From the NCBI GenBank assembly GCA_003952965.2, contig CM025855.1:18965638-19029637 (forward strand): a stretch of DNA of 64,000 nucleotides, given 5' to 3'. Shown here in pieces: positions 21,096-32,868 of this stretch (position 1 is its first letter; every line of letters begins with the position of its first letter). A program made the translations under genes and the position numbers. The stretch comes from Morella rubra. Taxonomy: Eukaryota; Streptophyta; Magnoliopsida; Fagales; Myricaceae. The notes under the pieces were generated by a model. That model was not told the DNA's origin and did not search any database. It was given only the letters and a program-made list of their open reading frames with translations.

Positions 21096-23130
21096 AACAT
21101 ACATACTAAAACTACCTCTACAAGGTATTACCTTGTGGTTGACACAGCTAAAAAACCAGCTACCAAAATTTCAATATGTGTAGACAGTCTTCAAACATGA
21201 ATCAACCTTACAGTAACAAATAGGATAATTAGCTGAATCTCTACCAACACTTGTTTCTGATCTTCCAATACTTGGTGATGGAGGTGCATTGTTGAAAAAA
21301 CATGTGACAAATCCATTAAAAACCTGAGTGCCAATTTTTGTGCAAAAAAATTAAGAAAGCCAAATAGCTTAAAAACTTACCCATGATTCTCAAGAAATCT
21401 AACTTCATACTTCAACACATTCACAGAGTAAACCCAAATACAACACATTCACAGAATAAACGGTTTATCAGAGAGCAAGATAACTTGGTTGTGATCTTCT
21501 ATACCAGAAATCCACTCTGAAAGAGGAGATTGTCACCAAAACAAATATTCTCCTCACCCCGTGGCCTTTCTCTTTTAGTCAAGCATACAACTCACCAACG
21601 GTTTTGCTTGGCATGTACTTTTGAGGGATGTATCCATCTGACCAAACTCACCTCCCCATATGGTCCCACATTTTGTTTTCTACAATTGTGACCATAACTG
21701 CTAAACAAATAATTAGAACTCTAACTTTGACAAGTTTGCAGTCCTAGTATACTAACATTGATTTCAAGTTTAAAACTTGTTTTAAGTTACGCATAGAGTC
21801 ACTAGAGTTGCTCTTTTTTCTTTTTTTTTCCTTATAGATAACAATAGACCAAGAGAGAATCATGGGACCTTCGTTTCATAAAAAATTCTAAGATTTTCAG
21901 GATTTTTGATAGAATTGTGAATATTTATGTAAATTAGAGTTTTATAGGTTTTGTGTAAAAATTGGTGTAAAATTTTAAACATATTTAATTTTTATTGGAG
22001 TTTGTAAAAAGGTGCAGAGAGAGATGATTTGATGTAATTTTTTAATAAAAAAATATTAGAGTTTGGAGAAAAAGTATGGAGAGAAAAGATTTGTTAGAAT
22101 TTTTCTTTAAAGGTATTGGAGTTTTGTGAAAAATTGTTGGAATTTGTGTTAAAAGATTGGTGTTTGTGTAAGATCTTTTGAGATTTTGAATGTTCATTTT
22201 GTAAATTTTGTTGCATTCATTGTAGCCTATAATACTTTTGCAAACGAACATCCCCAAGAAAGAATCAAGAACAAAGAATATTAAAAATTGAATCCATAGA
22301 TAACAGAGCAAGAGAGAATCAAGAACAGAGAACCATGGAGGTACATGGGGTAATGAAAAAGAAGAGCAGATGCAAAAATACAGAGCTACAGTGAGAGCAA
22401 AAATTGTTTGGCAATCACCCGTGTGACGCCATCCCACACAATTTTGTCAGCAATGAAAATGAAGTTGGATTTCGGTCACCGCTCACAAGCTTTGTGTTTC
22501 ACCAATAGCTAGGGCTCAGTGTCAGTTCTTCGAGTTGGGACAAAACACGCATTTGAACTTCTTAACGGACATAAGGGAGGGTAAAAAGCGGATTACATGT
22601 GCAAGTGAAGCACGTTGACGGCACGTGCGGTATTTACCGTGAAAGTTAATAGCTAAATCGGTTGTGGGGTGCAAAAGTTCATGAAGTAAATATCACGAAA
22701 TTGAAAGAAGGGAGTGTAAAGTGTCAGAGTCCCCACAGTTCAGTAGTGCAAAGTGTATTTTTTCCGAGATTAAACTAGTAGTATAGGTGTTGAAGCATAT
22801 GTCCCTGGATTTCATTATGTAAGCCAAAACCTCTTTTGTCTTTGTTTCTAGTTGCATTGTTAAATACCTTATTGTGTGAGTATTCCCCTACTTGGCCTAG
22901 AAAAATTCAAAAAAGAAAAAGAAAAAAGAATAGCATGTTAATTTCATTGTACTGTTAAAATTAACCTATTGAATTAGAATGCAACATGAGTCACGGAAAA
23001 AAAAACAGTTTTGTATTGATAAGATGATTGGAGGTTTTGAGAGTTTATATGTCCATGGTCAGTCAAAATCAGGAGAAGATGTTGCAGTATATATTAAGGA
23101 GAGGAGCAAATGAAACACAAACATACACAG
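21096..23130. other. Non-coding stretch shared with unit B, plus A-only insert
   Basis: The parts 21096-21730 and 22795-23130 match unit B 50880-51410, 52396-52490 and 52500-52870. They hold no recognisable gene. Between about 21740 and 22790 unit A has about 1 kb that unit B lacks; I could not fix its ends. Its right edge (22735-22765, GCAAAGTGTATTTTTTCC) resembles the terminus of the Mutator MITE at 216-593. Confidence 0.5.
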
Positions 23131-24370
23131 TGTTAGAAGAATCCATGACACATGGAGCATCTACATGGGTATTTAAATTTTAAGTTGAAGTTTGAATTAT
23201 AGTTGAACTGGAGATCTTATGTAGATTTCTATTTGAATGGTTGAACTGGAGATCTTATGCAGATCTCTATTTGAATTCAAACAGATTTCTTTTATAGGAA
23301 CTCTCTGTGTGAGATTCTTATGTACGTTTATTTAAGAAAATAAACGTAGAGAGAAATATTATTTGCAATATTCTACACAGTCTCACAGAGAAGAACTTTA
23401 TCTCAAGGCATCAAGGCTTTCATCTTTTAGCCTTGGATCTAAAGGGTGGAATTCACAAGGAGACTCTAGTAGCTTCCTGAACGACTTGAGAGCAGTGTTC
23501 GTGATCATTTGCTGGGTTTGTTGATCATTGATTGTGGGCTGTAAGATGAGCAACCAATATTCCTGCAAATCAAAGCTTCCGCACAAGGTATTTCGGATAC
23601 CCGCTTCGTTTGGTAAAATCTAACATTGGTATCGAAGCCAGGTTAATTAGCTTGTTTTCACCCTATATAAACACGTTTTGATTTAATCTGTGACGATTGA
23701 ATAACACATTTTTTTATTTCAATGTTAATTTGTTTAATGTTGAATTTTTTGTGAGCATGTTAAAAATATGTTATACATGACTTAAAATATGTTTTTAAAT
23801 TCGTATATGATAAATGACGTAGATCTGGAATTTGTTTCTAGTCCCACTATGAGATTTGTTTTCACCGTGAGATTTGTTTTCACTGTGCGTATGAGAAGCA
23901 GATCAAATCCTTATTATTCACTGTGTTGTTATAAGAAACTATGTGAAAGAGAGAATTTTTTTGTTTCTCTGGTTTTTCATTTTTTGATTAGATCTAATCT
24001 GTACATTATGGGATCACATGAACAAGTTTTATCCGTTTAGATTTCATATTGAAGCAACATTGTTTGTTTTGCGAAAACGAAACATAAAGAGAAAGGTTTC
24101 TCTCACAAAAACAAAAGGTGGCCGGTGGCATGGTGGGTTGCCGCCGTGCCACTGACCGGTGCTGCTGGCCGGAGCACGCCTGGTATGACTGGCGCTGCTC
24201 CTGCCAGCTACAGATCTGAGGAGGTCTCAGCTTTGGAGGCTGAGATACCTCCAGATGAGTCACACCCGTGTAACACACTGGTGTGAGAGCTGCCAACCGG
24301 CGGCCACCAGCGCACTGAACGGCAGAGTAGTGGCTGCCGGTCAACTGCCGAGCCACTGTCCGGCCTAGGG
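23131..24370 (+). mobile_element. Ty1/copia fragment: 5' LTR, PBS and leader
   Basis: A 495-bp LTR runs from TGTTAGAAG (23131) to AATCTAACA (23625). The primer-binding-like TTGGTATCGAAGCC follows at once. The leader/gag start region continues to about 24370, where the sequence passes into helicase exon 3. There is no 3' LTR. In unit B the matching interval (52871-53790) holds helicase exon 3, so the element arrived together with, or was followed by, loss of about 0.9 kb of that exon. The last 270 bp (24100-24370) are GC-rich compared with the neighbourhood. Confidence 0.78.
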
Positions 24371-24620
24371 CTGTTGAATGTGAAACTGCTTGATGAGCTC
24401 TCTTTAAGCAAACTCTGTTCAACTGCTCGATGAGCTCTCTTTAAGCAAACTCCGTTGAATGTGAAACTGATGTCATATTTGCGTGTCCAATGGTGCTGCG
24501 AGTGAAAATCACCTTCAAATTCAACAACTAGGACCAAACTGCTCTTCTTCACCCGATGGATCTGTCCGTCTTGAGGGATAGAGAGCGCTTGTGGACCAAT
24601 ATCCTGTTTCACTCTCACCT
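24371..24620 (-). pseudogene. SDE3-like helicase exon 3 fragment (unit A)
   Basis: The minus-strand text IHRVKKSSLVLV, then HSQHHWTRKYDISFTFN, then VCLKRAHRAVEQ matches unit B exon 3 (53934-53790). A short block around GATGAGCTCTCTTTAAGC is duplicated in tandem (24390-24450). The upstream side lacks the intron 2 acceptor because about 0.5 kb is missing relative to unit B. The downstream helicase part is replaced by the copia fragment. Confidence 0.8.
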
Positions 24621-24812
24621 TTTCTTTTTCTTCGGAAAATACTTAATAACTGTAGTAGAAAAGAATTGAACAAAAGTTCATAAGTACATGAATACTTCTA
24701 CCTTAAGCAACCAGGCAAATAAGTATTTCATCAAATCTCAAAAGCGACGGAAGTTGTTTACAAATGCATTACACCTGGATGTGCTTTATTGATGAACAAT
24801 ACTTTTTAACAA

Positions 24813-25080
24813 GGCATAAATCCAAAATTTGTCCCTATGGTTTACCATTTTATCTGATTATTCCCTAGGATTTAAAATCCATCAAGTTAGGTGTTTAAAA
24901 TCCATAGGATATGAGGGACTAATGTCTCTCTAGGGTCTAAAATCCATCAAATTTGAAGGGTCTCAGGGGACTAATGTCTTGATGGATTTTAAACCTCAGG
25001 GACTAATTTGATAAATTTTAAAACTCAAGGACTAATCAAATAAAATGGTATACCACTTGGACGAAATTGGTATTTATCCC
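24813..25080. mobile_element. Mutator-type MITE in helicase intron 2 (unit A copy)
   Basis: Terminal inverted repeats of about 50 bp start GGCATAAATCCAA and end ATTTATCCC, and internal repeats around AAAATCCATCAA lie between them. The unit B counterpart (54745-55021) shows a 9-bp duplication with one mismatch. Present in both units, so it is older than the duplication. Confidence 0.75.
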
Positions 25081-25165
25081 TTTTACCAAAACATGTGTCA
25101 GAGACAGTTCATGGTGGCGGCAGGGGAAAGAAAGAGAGGAAAAAAAGACAGTCCAGAAAGTTTAC

Positions 25166-25387
25166 CTGAAACGTTTCAGTGCTTTCACCCGAAGGTCGGG
25201 CATGAACAAAGTCTCTTGATAAAAGAAAGGGCCGCCTCTCAGGAACAGAGCTTATCTCAAAGGCTACAAAGATCTTATCATCTTTTTCCTTGCTTTCTTT
25301 GGAAAGACTTTTCTTGCTTGATTTCTTAAATATCACTGCTTCATGCAACTCCAAAGTCACATTCTTCAATTGGAAGTTTTCCCATTT
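25166..25387 (-). pseudogene. SDE3-like helicase exon 2 (unit A; open)
   Basis: The exon reads KWENFQLKNVTLELHEAVIF, then DKIFVAFEISSVPERRPFLL, then SRDFVHARPSGESTETFQ. It has an acceptor CAG before 25387 and a donor GTAAAC after 25166. Unlike unit B the frame is fully open. It has no exon 1, and exon 3 is a stump, so the copy cannot give a normal protein. Confidence 0.82.
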
Positions 25388-27180
25388 CTGATTCGATCGA
25401 TAAAGATCTTTATTCCAAGCCAGTATGAAAAAGCATACAAGAATGAAATACTAACTCTGCTCCTAAACCTTAGCTATAAATATGTTCAGAGACGCATAAC
25501 AGATTTAACGCACGCTACAGATCTGTTGCTCAACACATTCAACCCAAACATTCATATGAAAAGAACTCACTTGTGTTGTCCAAACCAAGTATGTATTACT
25601 GAGAATTTTCTCCCAGTTTCTAGTTTTCAAAGTGCTTTTTTTGTTTTTTTGTTTTTGAAACTTGTGCCTGTGAAGGCCATAACTAGACTAAGTAAATTTT
25701 GGTATAATCTTTAGTACATATAAGATTGTACCTAAGGAATATAAAAAATCCTTTTCAAAGATGAATTTTGCATATTTTCACAATTACTTTTTAAATGTCA
25801 ATGAATTAATAATTTGTATTTTATCCAAGAAGGATTAGGTGATAATGGCCTTGGTAATGGCTTTGGTCAATGACTTGGATAACTTGAGCTTGGTTGGATT
25901 TATTTTAAACTCAAAACTGCTATAAAAAAATTGCCCCAAAAAATATTTACTTCTCATAAAGAGCTAAAAACTTGTGCTATATGCTGATAAATAATACAAT
26001 AAAGGTAATGCTAAACTATATTTGTCGCCCAGCCAAATGCAAATTTACACATGCAATATCCAAGTACTATATCAGCAATTAATTCTTCTTCAGCAGTGAA
26101 CCAGATAGTTTAAATGACCTACACTCAAGTCCAATATAATCTCAATTGCTGAATTTGCTTTATATAGTAACACTCTTCCAACATCATCTAAAGGACCTAA
26201 TGAAATTCTTGATTTCCGTATTTTTGTTTCCTTATGTATATACGTAATATACACACGACAGTTAGTTAGATATGTGCAAGTTTTCATTCCATTCTCTGAT
26301 ATATTTATGAAGCTCAATAGATATCTTGAATCATCTCCATAGTAGTTTTTATCCACTACTATGCACAGGAATTAGTTTGTATGTTAAAGAACAAAATTCA
26401 TTTTAATGCAGACCATATTAACTTTTGTAAACTCGCTGTATGTTATGGAGAGTAGCCGCAGTGGGTGAACTGGCTTTTTATTCCCACAATTCCCCGGGTT
26501 TCTAATTTTCGTGCTTAACTACTGTATTTCAGTACAGTTGTTTCATTTTGCAAGTGTTTATATAAGTATACTCATTTGCAGGAAAATATCATTTTACCTT
26601 TCATCATTAACATGTTGCTTTGCCATTTTTTGTCGTACAAGACTTGCAATTTAAGTTAAGAGTGTCAATAAATACATCTCTAACACGAGGTCACCGTAGA
26701 GTTAACACAATACAAAATCATTTTGAGATTCCAAAAATTGAATCTGTTGTGTCAAAGCACTCTACTGAATTCTAAATGAAAAGAAACAAATACATTTGTA
26801 CTTGAAGGACATTGAAATAGCTTCAGTGAAATGTGATGTTAACATAGGCCCTAATGTGATTAAATCATCATTTCCTAACACGTAGGTCAGAAGACCATTT
26901 CGTTTTGATCGAATAGGCCCCAATGTTATAAGCAGCGGATTGGGTCATTTAGGATAAAAATGAAGTAGGTGGTCGACCCAACAAATGATCAGTTACTGCA
27001 TAAACACTCAGCTATGTGATCTGCAGTTACCAGGCTAGAGTTTGGAATGATTCATTACCCAAGATCTCCTCTTAGACCCCATATATGCACTCTTTTTGTC
27101 TGAAAAAATAACACCCGCAACAGAGTAAGTACCGAACCCAAACAGGGAAAATCAGAACGAGAGCCCTACAAACCACCATA
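25388..27180 (-). other. Helicase intron 1 sequence, unit A (right end of duplicated segment)
   Basis: This is nearly identical to unit B 55328-57124, with a few indels (about 150 bp at 56230-56365 only in B, and about 100 bp near 25600-25780 only in A). It has no coding signal. It ends abruptly at 27180, where LINE sequence starts. Confidence 0.8.
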
Positions 27181-29190
27181 CTGGGGGCAGTACGACACAA
27201 CTGAATCCCTTTAAGGCAACCCTGGCGTTCCTCACAAAGCAAAAGACGAGATAGCACTTCAGAACATAAAATAAACATATAAGGAGATAGAGGATCACTT
27301 TGACGAAGACTCCTTGATAGCTGAAACCTTCCAAATAGGCTACCATTAATAAGAATGGAAAACGACGAGGTAGAAATACATTGTTGCACCCGCTTCACCC
27401 ACACCAGGCTAAAGCCAAACCGCTCTAAAATCTTTAGAACAAACTGACATTCAACTCTATCATAGGCTTTTTCCATCTCTTCCTTGACCATCCAACATTC
27501 TCTACCTTTTTTTATGGTTCATACTATGGAAAATCTCAGCCGTTACAATATAATTGTTTTGAATGGCTCTCCCTGGAACAAAAGCAAGTTGGAACGGAGA
27601 AATAAGCTTCGAGAGAATAAGTTTTAGACGTTCCGTCATAAGTTTAGAAATAAGCTTATAAATGACATTGCAAAGGCTAATAGGTTTGAATTGACTGACC
27701 TTAGATGGATTATCCACCTTCGGAATCAACGCGATATTCGTAGCATTAAGGTTGTGAAGCAACTCACTTTTTTCAAAAAATTCTTGCACCGCATTAACCA
27801 CATCCCAGAAATGCTTAAAAAATAAAACTGTCATATCGTCAGGGCCCAGTGCTTTCTTCGAACTCATCTTCCAGAGAACATAAAAAATCTCATTTGCCTC
27901 TGGAACTTTAATCAATAGAGCGTCCTCCTCATCAATAATCAAAGGGTCAATTAACATCTCCAGATCCTCTAGAATAGTGGGATGGCTACTAGTAAAAAGA
28001 TGTTGATTGAAATCCGCCATTTCCTTCCCAATCGCATCCCTCCTAGATATCCACCCACTCCTATCTGATTTCAGCTTCAAAAATTGGTTATGGCATATGC
28101 GAATAATAGTTGAAGCGTCGTAGAACTTTGTATTCAGATCACTTGAAACCAACCATGTCTCCCTAGACTTTTCTCTCCACAGTATTTCCTCACGCTGCAA
28201 ATGCTCATCCAGTTCCACATTTAACTTCTGAGCCAACTGAAAGTTTGTAGTTGAAGGAGAGGCAAGTTGATAAGAGGCGAGTTGCTCTTTAGTACGCCGA
28301 ATTGCAGATTGGATCTGACCAAAACACCGTTTATTCCACTGCCGCAAAGCAAACCAAGTTGCTCTAATTTTCCTGAACAATGCATGAGCGTGAGAGTTCC
28401 CACCCACCGAAGACCAAGCTGATGCCACAACACCCACACAGGAGGCTTCCCTCGTCCAAAAGCCCTCAAACTTAAAAGATTTTGGTGCAGTATCAACTGA
28501 GCCAAAAAGAGACATTACCAACGGACTATGATCCGAATGAGTTATTGGATAATGAATAATAGTAGCATTTGGGTACGCCACCCGCCAAGAAAAATTAGAG
28601 ATACCTCTGTCCAAGCGCTCCCGAATATTAGCAAACCCCGGACGTCTATTGCACCAAGTGAATTTAGAGCCAGCAAATCCCAAGTCAACAAAACCCAAAG
28701 ATTGCATAAAATGAGCTAAACCATGTGAGGACGAAGCAGAGTTATCTCATCGGCCTTGCTTTTCCGCAGCACAGTTAATATCATTAAAGTAGCCCATGCA
28801 AAACCACAATTTCTGATCATCCTGGTATAGATGCGTCATATCTTCCCAAAACCCAGCTTTATCTGTCCAGACCACCAGTCCATAGACCAGAGAACAAAGA
28901 AAAATCAAGATTATCACCACCAGGATCCACTTCCAAGTGAATAATATTATGAGATTGCCAAAGTAATTGAAAACGAAAATCCAGACGCCAACAAAAAACA
29001 TGTCCACCTCTCCAACCAATCGGAGGCACAGAAAGAAAATAAGAGAAACCAATTTTATTCATGACATGAGAAACAACATCACAAGCAACTATAGTCTCCA
29101 TAAAAAAAATCTCCATCGGGTCCATTGTTTTCACAATATCTTGGAGGGCTCTCTCTACCGAAGGTCGCCCCAACCCTCAATAGTTCCAAG
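27181..29190 (-). pseudogene. LINE ORF2 (endonuclease and partial RT)
   Basis: MKLLSWNY at 29190 opens the endonuclease, with a stop in place of the expected Cys of RGLG. Later blocks are GRPSVERALQDIVKTMDPM, GLVVWTDKAGFWEDM, and a long open block 28707-27502 with FTWCNRRPGFANIRERLDRG, HSDHSPLVMS, KALGPDDMTVLFFKHFW and FKPISLCNVIYKLISKLM. The next block, 27491-27181, has EKAYDRVECQFVLKILERFG and RQSDPLSPYMFILCSEVLSR. The stretch of 401 open codons shows moderate age. The catalytic FADD and all later domains are missing. Confidence 0.87.
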
Positions 29191-29199
29191 ATAGGAGCT

Positions 29200-30790
29200 T
29201 CATGAAGAGGTGGGAGGCAAGATATGGCCCGCCTCCTCAGCCGTAGCAATAGATAAAGAATCAGCAGAATGCGACTCCCTCCTAGTAGCCAAGACCTTCT
29301 GCCCAGATCTGCTACTCGTCTTAAAGCGACGCTGTCGCCTTTGTGTCTCCGTATCTGCCAACCCCACCTTAAACAGGTCAGCCAAGGAATGTTCAAGCCC
29401 GCCATTTACTTCCAAGACCTGCTGCTCCTTGCCTATCTTGGGATCCGGACTTATCTTCACCGCATCAACTGCACTGCGTCTCTTCTGCCTACCTCCAGTA
29501 GCGGTGCATATCTCACTCGCACTACTGTTTGCTGAGTCCAGCTGGCCTATACAAGCAGATGCACCCCTTGGAGGGTTCTCATATTTGCACGATCGGACAT
29601 GGCTATGGGCCGAATTAAGAACCCCACCACCTTCAGTTCCAAATATCTTCATTAGCCCATCCAAGGAGTGACGGCCCAGCTGTAAGATATTCAAAGATGC
29701 TTGGGTGGCCTCTAACGGTAGGCTGTCATCCGAATTCTGTTGAAAAGTAGGCGCCATAACATTATTTAAATTCGTAGCCTTTTCATGCACGTTGCACTGC
29801 CCCTGTCCTGAAATCGCGGATTCGCCCTGAATAGCTTGAGACTTACACAAATCTCGCATAGAATCCTCCTGAGACATGATTCCAGCAATCTTTCCAAGTT
29901 GGCCACTGCTGTCCAAAGAATGGTCCCCTACCAAAACCCTAGCCGTACCTGCTTGAGTAAAAGAGGACAAACTCGCCGTCACCGCCTGCTTAACCGGAAC
30001 TGCTCCCGAAAGTAAACCTGGTTGCGTAGCTTCCAATTCTCCACCGAAGTAGACACAAGTTGGCTCCCCCCTGTATTCTGATCTCCGATCAAGACCAAAG
30101 GCGAGGAACCTCGCATTTTCTCTGACAAAGCAACCTTCTGGGGATGTGGAGATTTATTGTAGCAGGTGCCAATAGTATGATCAAGAATCCTACAGTGGCA
30201 GCAAAAAGATGACAGCCGTTCATACTTGAAACCAATCCAAACCGGAGCACCATCCTCACGAGAATAAAAGAAACCAGGTTCTAGCTGCTTAGATGTAGGA
30301 AATCGGATCTTGAGGCGAATGAACAATTGATGAGCATCCAAATCATCTAACTCGATTTTCGTTCCCAACATTCTCCCAATAAGCCTAGCATTATCTTCAT
30401 CCATAATTTCCAAAGGAAGCCCGTGAATCTGAACCCAAAAGACCACCTCTGAAAGATTTACTTCTTCGAGAGTTTGAGAGGGATCTCAGTCCAGCAATAT
30501 TATGCAGGAACCTTTGAAATTCCAAGGACCTTGGGAAAGAATCCCGTCCTTCTCTTCCATAGTAGAAAAAGTAAAAAACGAATCTATTCGGCCCAGCATC
30601 TTTATCTTCAGATCTGACACAAACCTCCAACCTGATTTAATAATCGGCTGGATGATATGAAATGAATACACCTTCTTCGGCACCAACCTCCCCACCAATG
30701 ATGCCCGGAAGATGACATTTGCTCAGCTTTTGTTAGGATTCAGCAGGCCAGAAATATCATTCCAGGATAGTTGCTTAATCACGTATCAAG
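29200..30790 (-). pseudogene. LINE ORF1: DUF4283 and CCHC_4 protein
   Basis: Blocks in order are VGRLVPKKVYSFHIIQPIIK (about 30690), MEEKDGILSQGPWNFKGSC (about 30560), VVFWVQIHGLPLEIMDEDNA (about 30445), VWIGFKYERLSSFCCHCRIL ending in a CX2CX4HX4C knuckle (DHTIGTC, about 30170), and a long low-complexity C-terminal region open from 30036 to 29200. One stop and one frame change separate the blocks. Confidence 0.82.
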
Positions 30791-30925
30791 CAAGAGACGA
30801 AAAAATCCAAAGTAGAAAGAAGAAAAACGATGGAATCAAACCAACGAATGTCGGAACTGCAGAAGGTAAGGGAGGGATGGAAAGAGCATAGCGCTCAGGA
30901 GCTCGCTAGGAGCGGATGGATGCAA

Positions 30926-32109
30926 TAATTTACGTTAATTACAACATCAGAAATATCTGTTTGCAATATACAATAATTGGATGAATAATTATAGTAGAAC
31001 TCAACTAATTCCTACATCTCACTACATCTAATTCATCTTTATTAGATATTAAGATGACATTAGCGTATTCTTATTATAGTAGAACTAATTCCTACATCTA
31101 ATTCATCTTTATCTATCTTGTATATTTTTGCATTTTTTCTTTGTTATTTAAGTTTCTTACACTATAAAATTCATTTGCTACTTCAGATTGGGATGAATAA
31201 TTAGTGGGCTACTTTTAACTGATTGAGTTCTAGTTTTTACTCTGAATTTATAAATTTTAGGGTGGCGGCTTCTTGGTTCCACCTGAATAAATTAATGAGG
31301 CAGTAAGATTAGGTTGTTGGGTCCTACTGAAAGTTACCTGTTTCCTGGTGTAATCAAACAATTTTATTAACGAAGTGTTTAAAAAAAATGTCAAAGTATT
31401 GATTAAAAAATGATCTCTTTTATCATCAAATCATCTTTTTTTATTACAAAAAATATAAAAAAATTCATTCAAATTATCTCTCTACCTTTTTACCAACTCC
31501 CACAAATTTTATTTTTTATTATTTTCTCTCAAAATCTAATAAAACTTTAATTCACCTAAATTTTTACAATATTCTCAAAATTTTGATTTGCAAAAACATA
31601 GGAAAACCTGAAAATTACTGCTGTACTTGAAGCCCTCCAGTTGAATGGTAGGGGAAAGCTGTGTTTTTCCAGGCTTTGAAGAGAAGTTGAACAAGTCGAA
31701 GGCAAATGAGTACTCTCAAGTTACTCCAGAAACCACAGCATAGAGAAAGAATTTGCTATTTTCCCACCGAAGTTCCCCTAGAGATCGATAGTTTTAACTT
31801 TCTTTCTTTCTTTTTTTCTGGAAAAGTTAGATTTTATCTAATTTAGACAAACTTAATTACAGAAAAATATTTTTTAATGCAAGCATGATAAGAAATACCA
31901 TAACAAATTACTACCACCCACTTTCCCTTTAAACAAATAAAAAAGAAAATAGTAAACTTGATTTTCGTAAACTACAATTCATTTGCAATGTGCCCCACAA
32001 AGTAGACAAGCAATTTATGTGCGACTTGCAAAAAGTTTAGTGATTTGAGAAAGTCAATTGCAAATGATGGTAGACTTAGGGGACAAAGTACAAATATGTT
32101 TTTTTTATA
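30926..32109. other. Gene-free AT-rich spacer
   Basis: No coding signal is visible. A 30-40-bp direct repeat containing AATTCCTACATCTAATTCATC occurs at about 31008 and 31085. The rest is AT-rich with poly-A/T tracts. Confidence 0.6.
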
Positions 32110-32868
32110 GGCTAAATTATTCTGTTAGTCCTTGTGGTTTACATTTTTTCAAGTTTAGTCCTTGAGGTAAGTTTTGTCCCATAGAGATATCTGGGATAGA
32201 GACCATTTCCCAAGTTAATCCTTCCGTCCATCTTACTACCAAAATTCTTGACATTGCTAAGGGCGACAATAAAAGATTAAAATTAATTAAATGAGACAAA
32301 TATGCAGAAATAGCAAAAAAAAAAAAAAAAGAATGACCCTCCACTCCTTGAAAAAATATAAAAAATTAAATAAATACCTCAAAATATGAAAGAAAGATAC
32401 AAAAAATTGTAAAAATAAAAATCAAATGAGAAAATTCACAAAAAGGAAAAGATAATGGTAAAAAGGTATGATCCTCAAATCATTAATTCCAAGTTTTTAT
32501 ATTTTTTTTTCAAGAATTTGAGGTTTATATTTTTTTTTCATTTTTTCTGTATTTTTCTCATTTATTTCAATTTTTACAATGGATTTCAATTTTTGTCTTT
32601 TTCTTTTGTATTATTTATTTAATTATTTAATTTATTATATTCTTCAAAGGAGTGGAGGGTCATATCTCTTTGTAGCATTTTTTTCTATTTTTCTCATTTT
32701 GTTAATATATTTATATTTAATTAATTTTTTAATAATTTTTATTGTCACTTAGCCACATCAGCAATTCAGTTAGTTAGGTAGACGGAAGGACTAACTGGGG
32801 AAAGAGTCCCTCTCCTAAGCATTCCTATAGAATAAAATTTACCCTAGGGACTTGTGACACCCCTCTTG
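32110..32868. mobile_element. Foldback Mutator-like element, right terminus cut by gypsy LTR
   Basis: The left end GGCTAAATTATTC resembles the Pack-MULE terminus GGCTAAATTACTC at 34689. The sequence is one long inverted repeat: 32330-32350 (CCCTCCACTCCTT) faces 32648-32662 (AAGGAGTGGAGGG), and 32220-32235 faces 32780-32800. The right arm stops at 32868, about 50 bp short of the expected end, exactly where the LTR start TGTGACACCC begins. Confidence 0.72.

Larger units (their letters stand above)
20271..27180 (+). repeat. Duplicated segment, unit A (right part)
   Basis: It matches 50128-57124 in the same orientation. In one intron stretch of about 130 bp I counted four differences (24650-24780 versus 54590-54720); in about 265 bp of protease I counted roughly twenty. 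Together with 1-4853 it forms unit A. Indels between the copies are insertions listed separately. Confidence 0.88.
27181..30925 (-). mobile_element. LINE 5' portion, cut at the duplication junction
   Basis: This is a minus-strand L1-type element with its 5' end at about 30925 (the text around GAAAGAGCATA matches the 5' end of the LINE at 5015-19170). It carries ORF1, endonuclease and most of RT. It lacks everything from the FADD motif onward: the peptide stops at RTAPS, exactly where the other LINE has EAPS followed by HLLFADD. LINEs normally lose the 5' end, so loss of the 3' half points to a rearrangement, not to retroposition. Confidence 0.85.

Noticed and set aside
25343-25714. Plus-strand frame of 123 codons, repeated in unit B at 55283-55579
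   Set aside because: It overlaps helicase exon 2 and intron 1 in antisense. It is conserved only because the whole segment is duplicated, and it differs at its end.
27181-30925. Reading this LINE as a simple insertion in helicase intron 1 of unit A
   Set aside because: Sequence to the right of its 5' end (30926 onward) does not match the intron 1 continuation in unit B (57125 onward), and the element lacks its 3' end. A rearrangement junction fits better.
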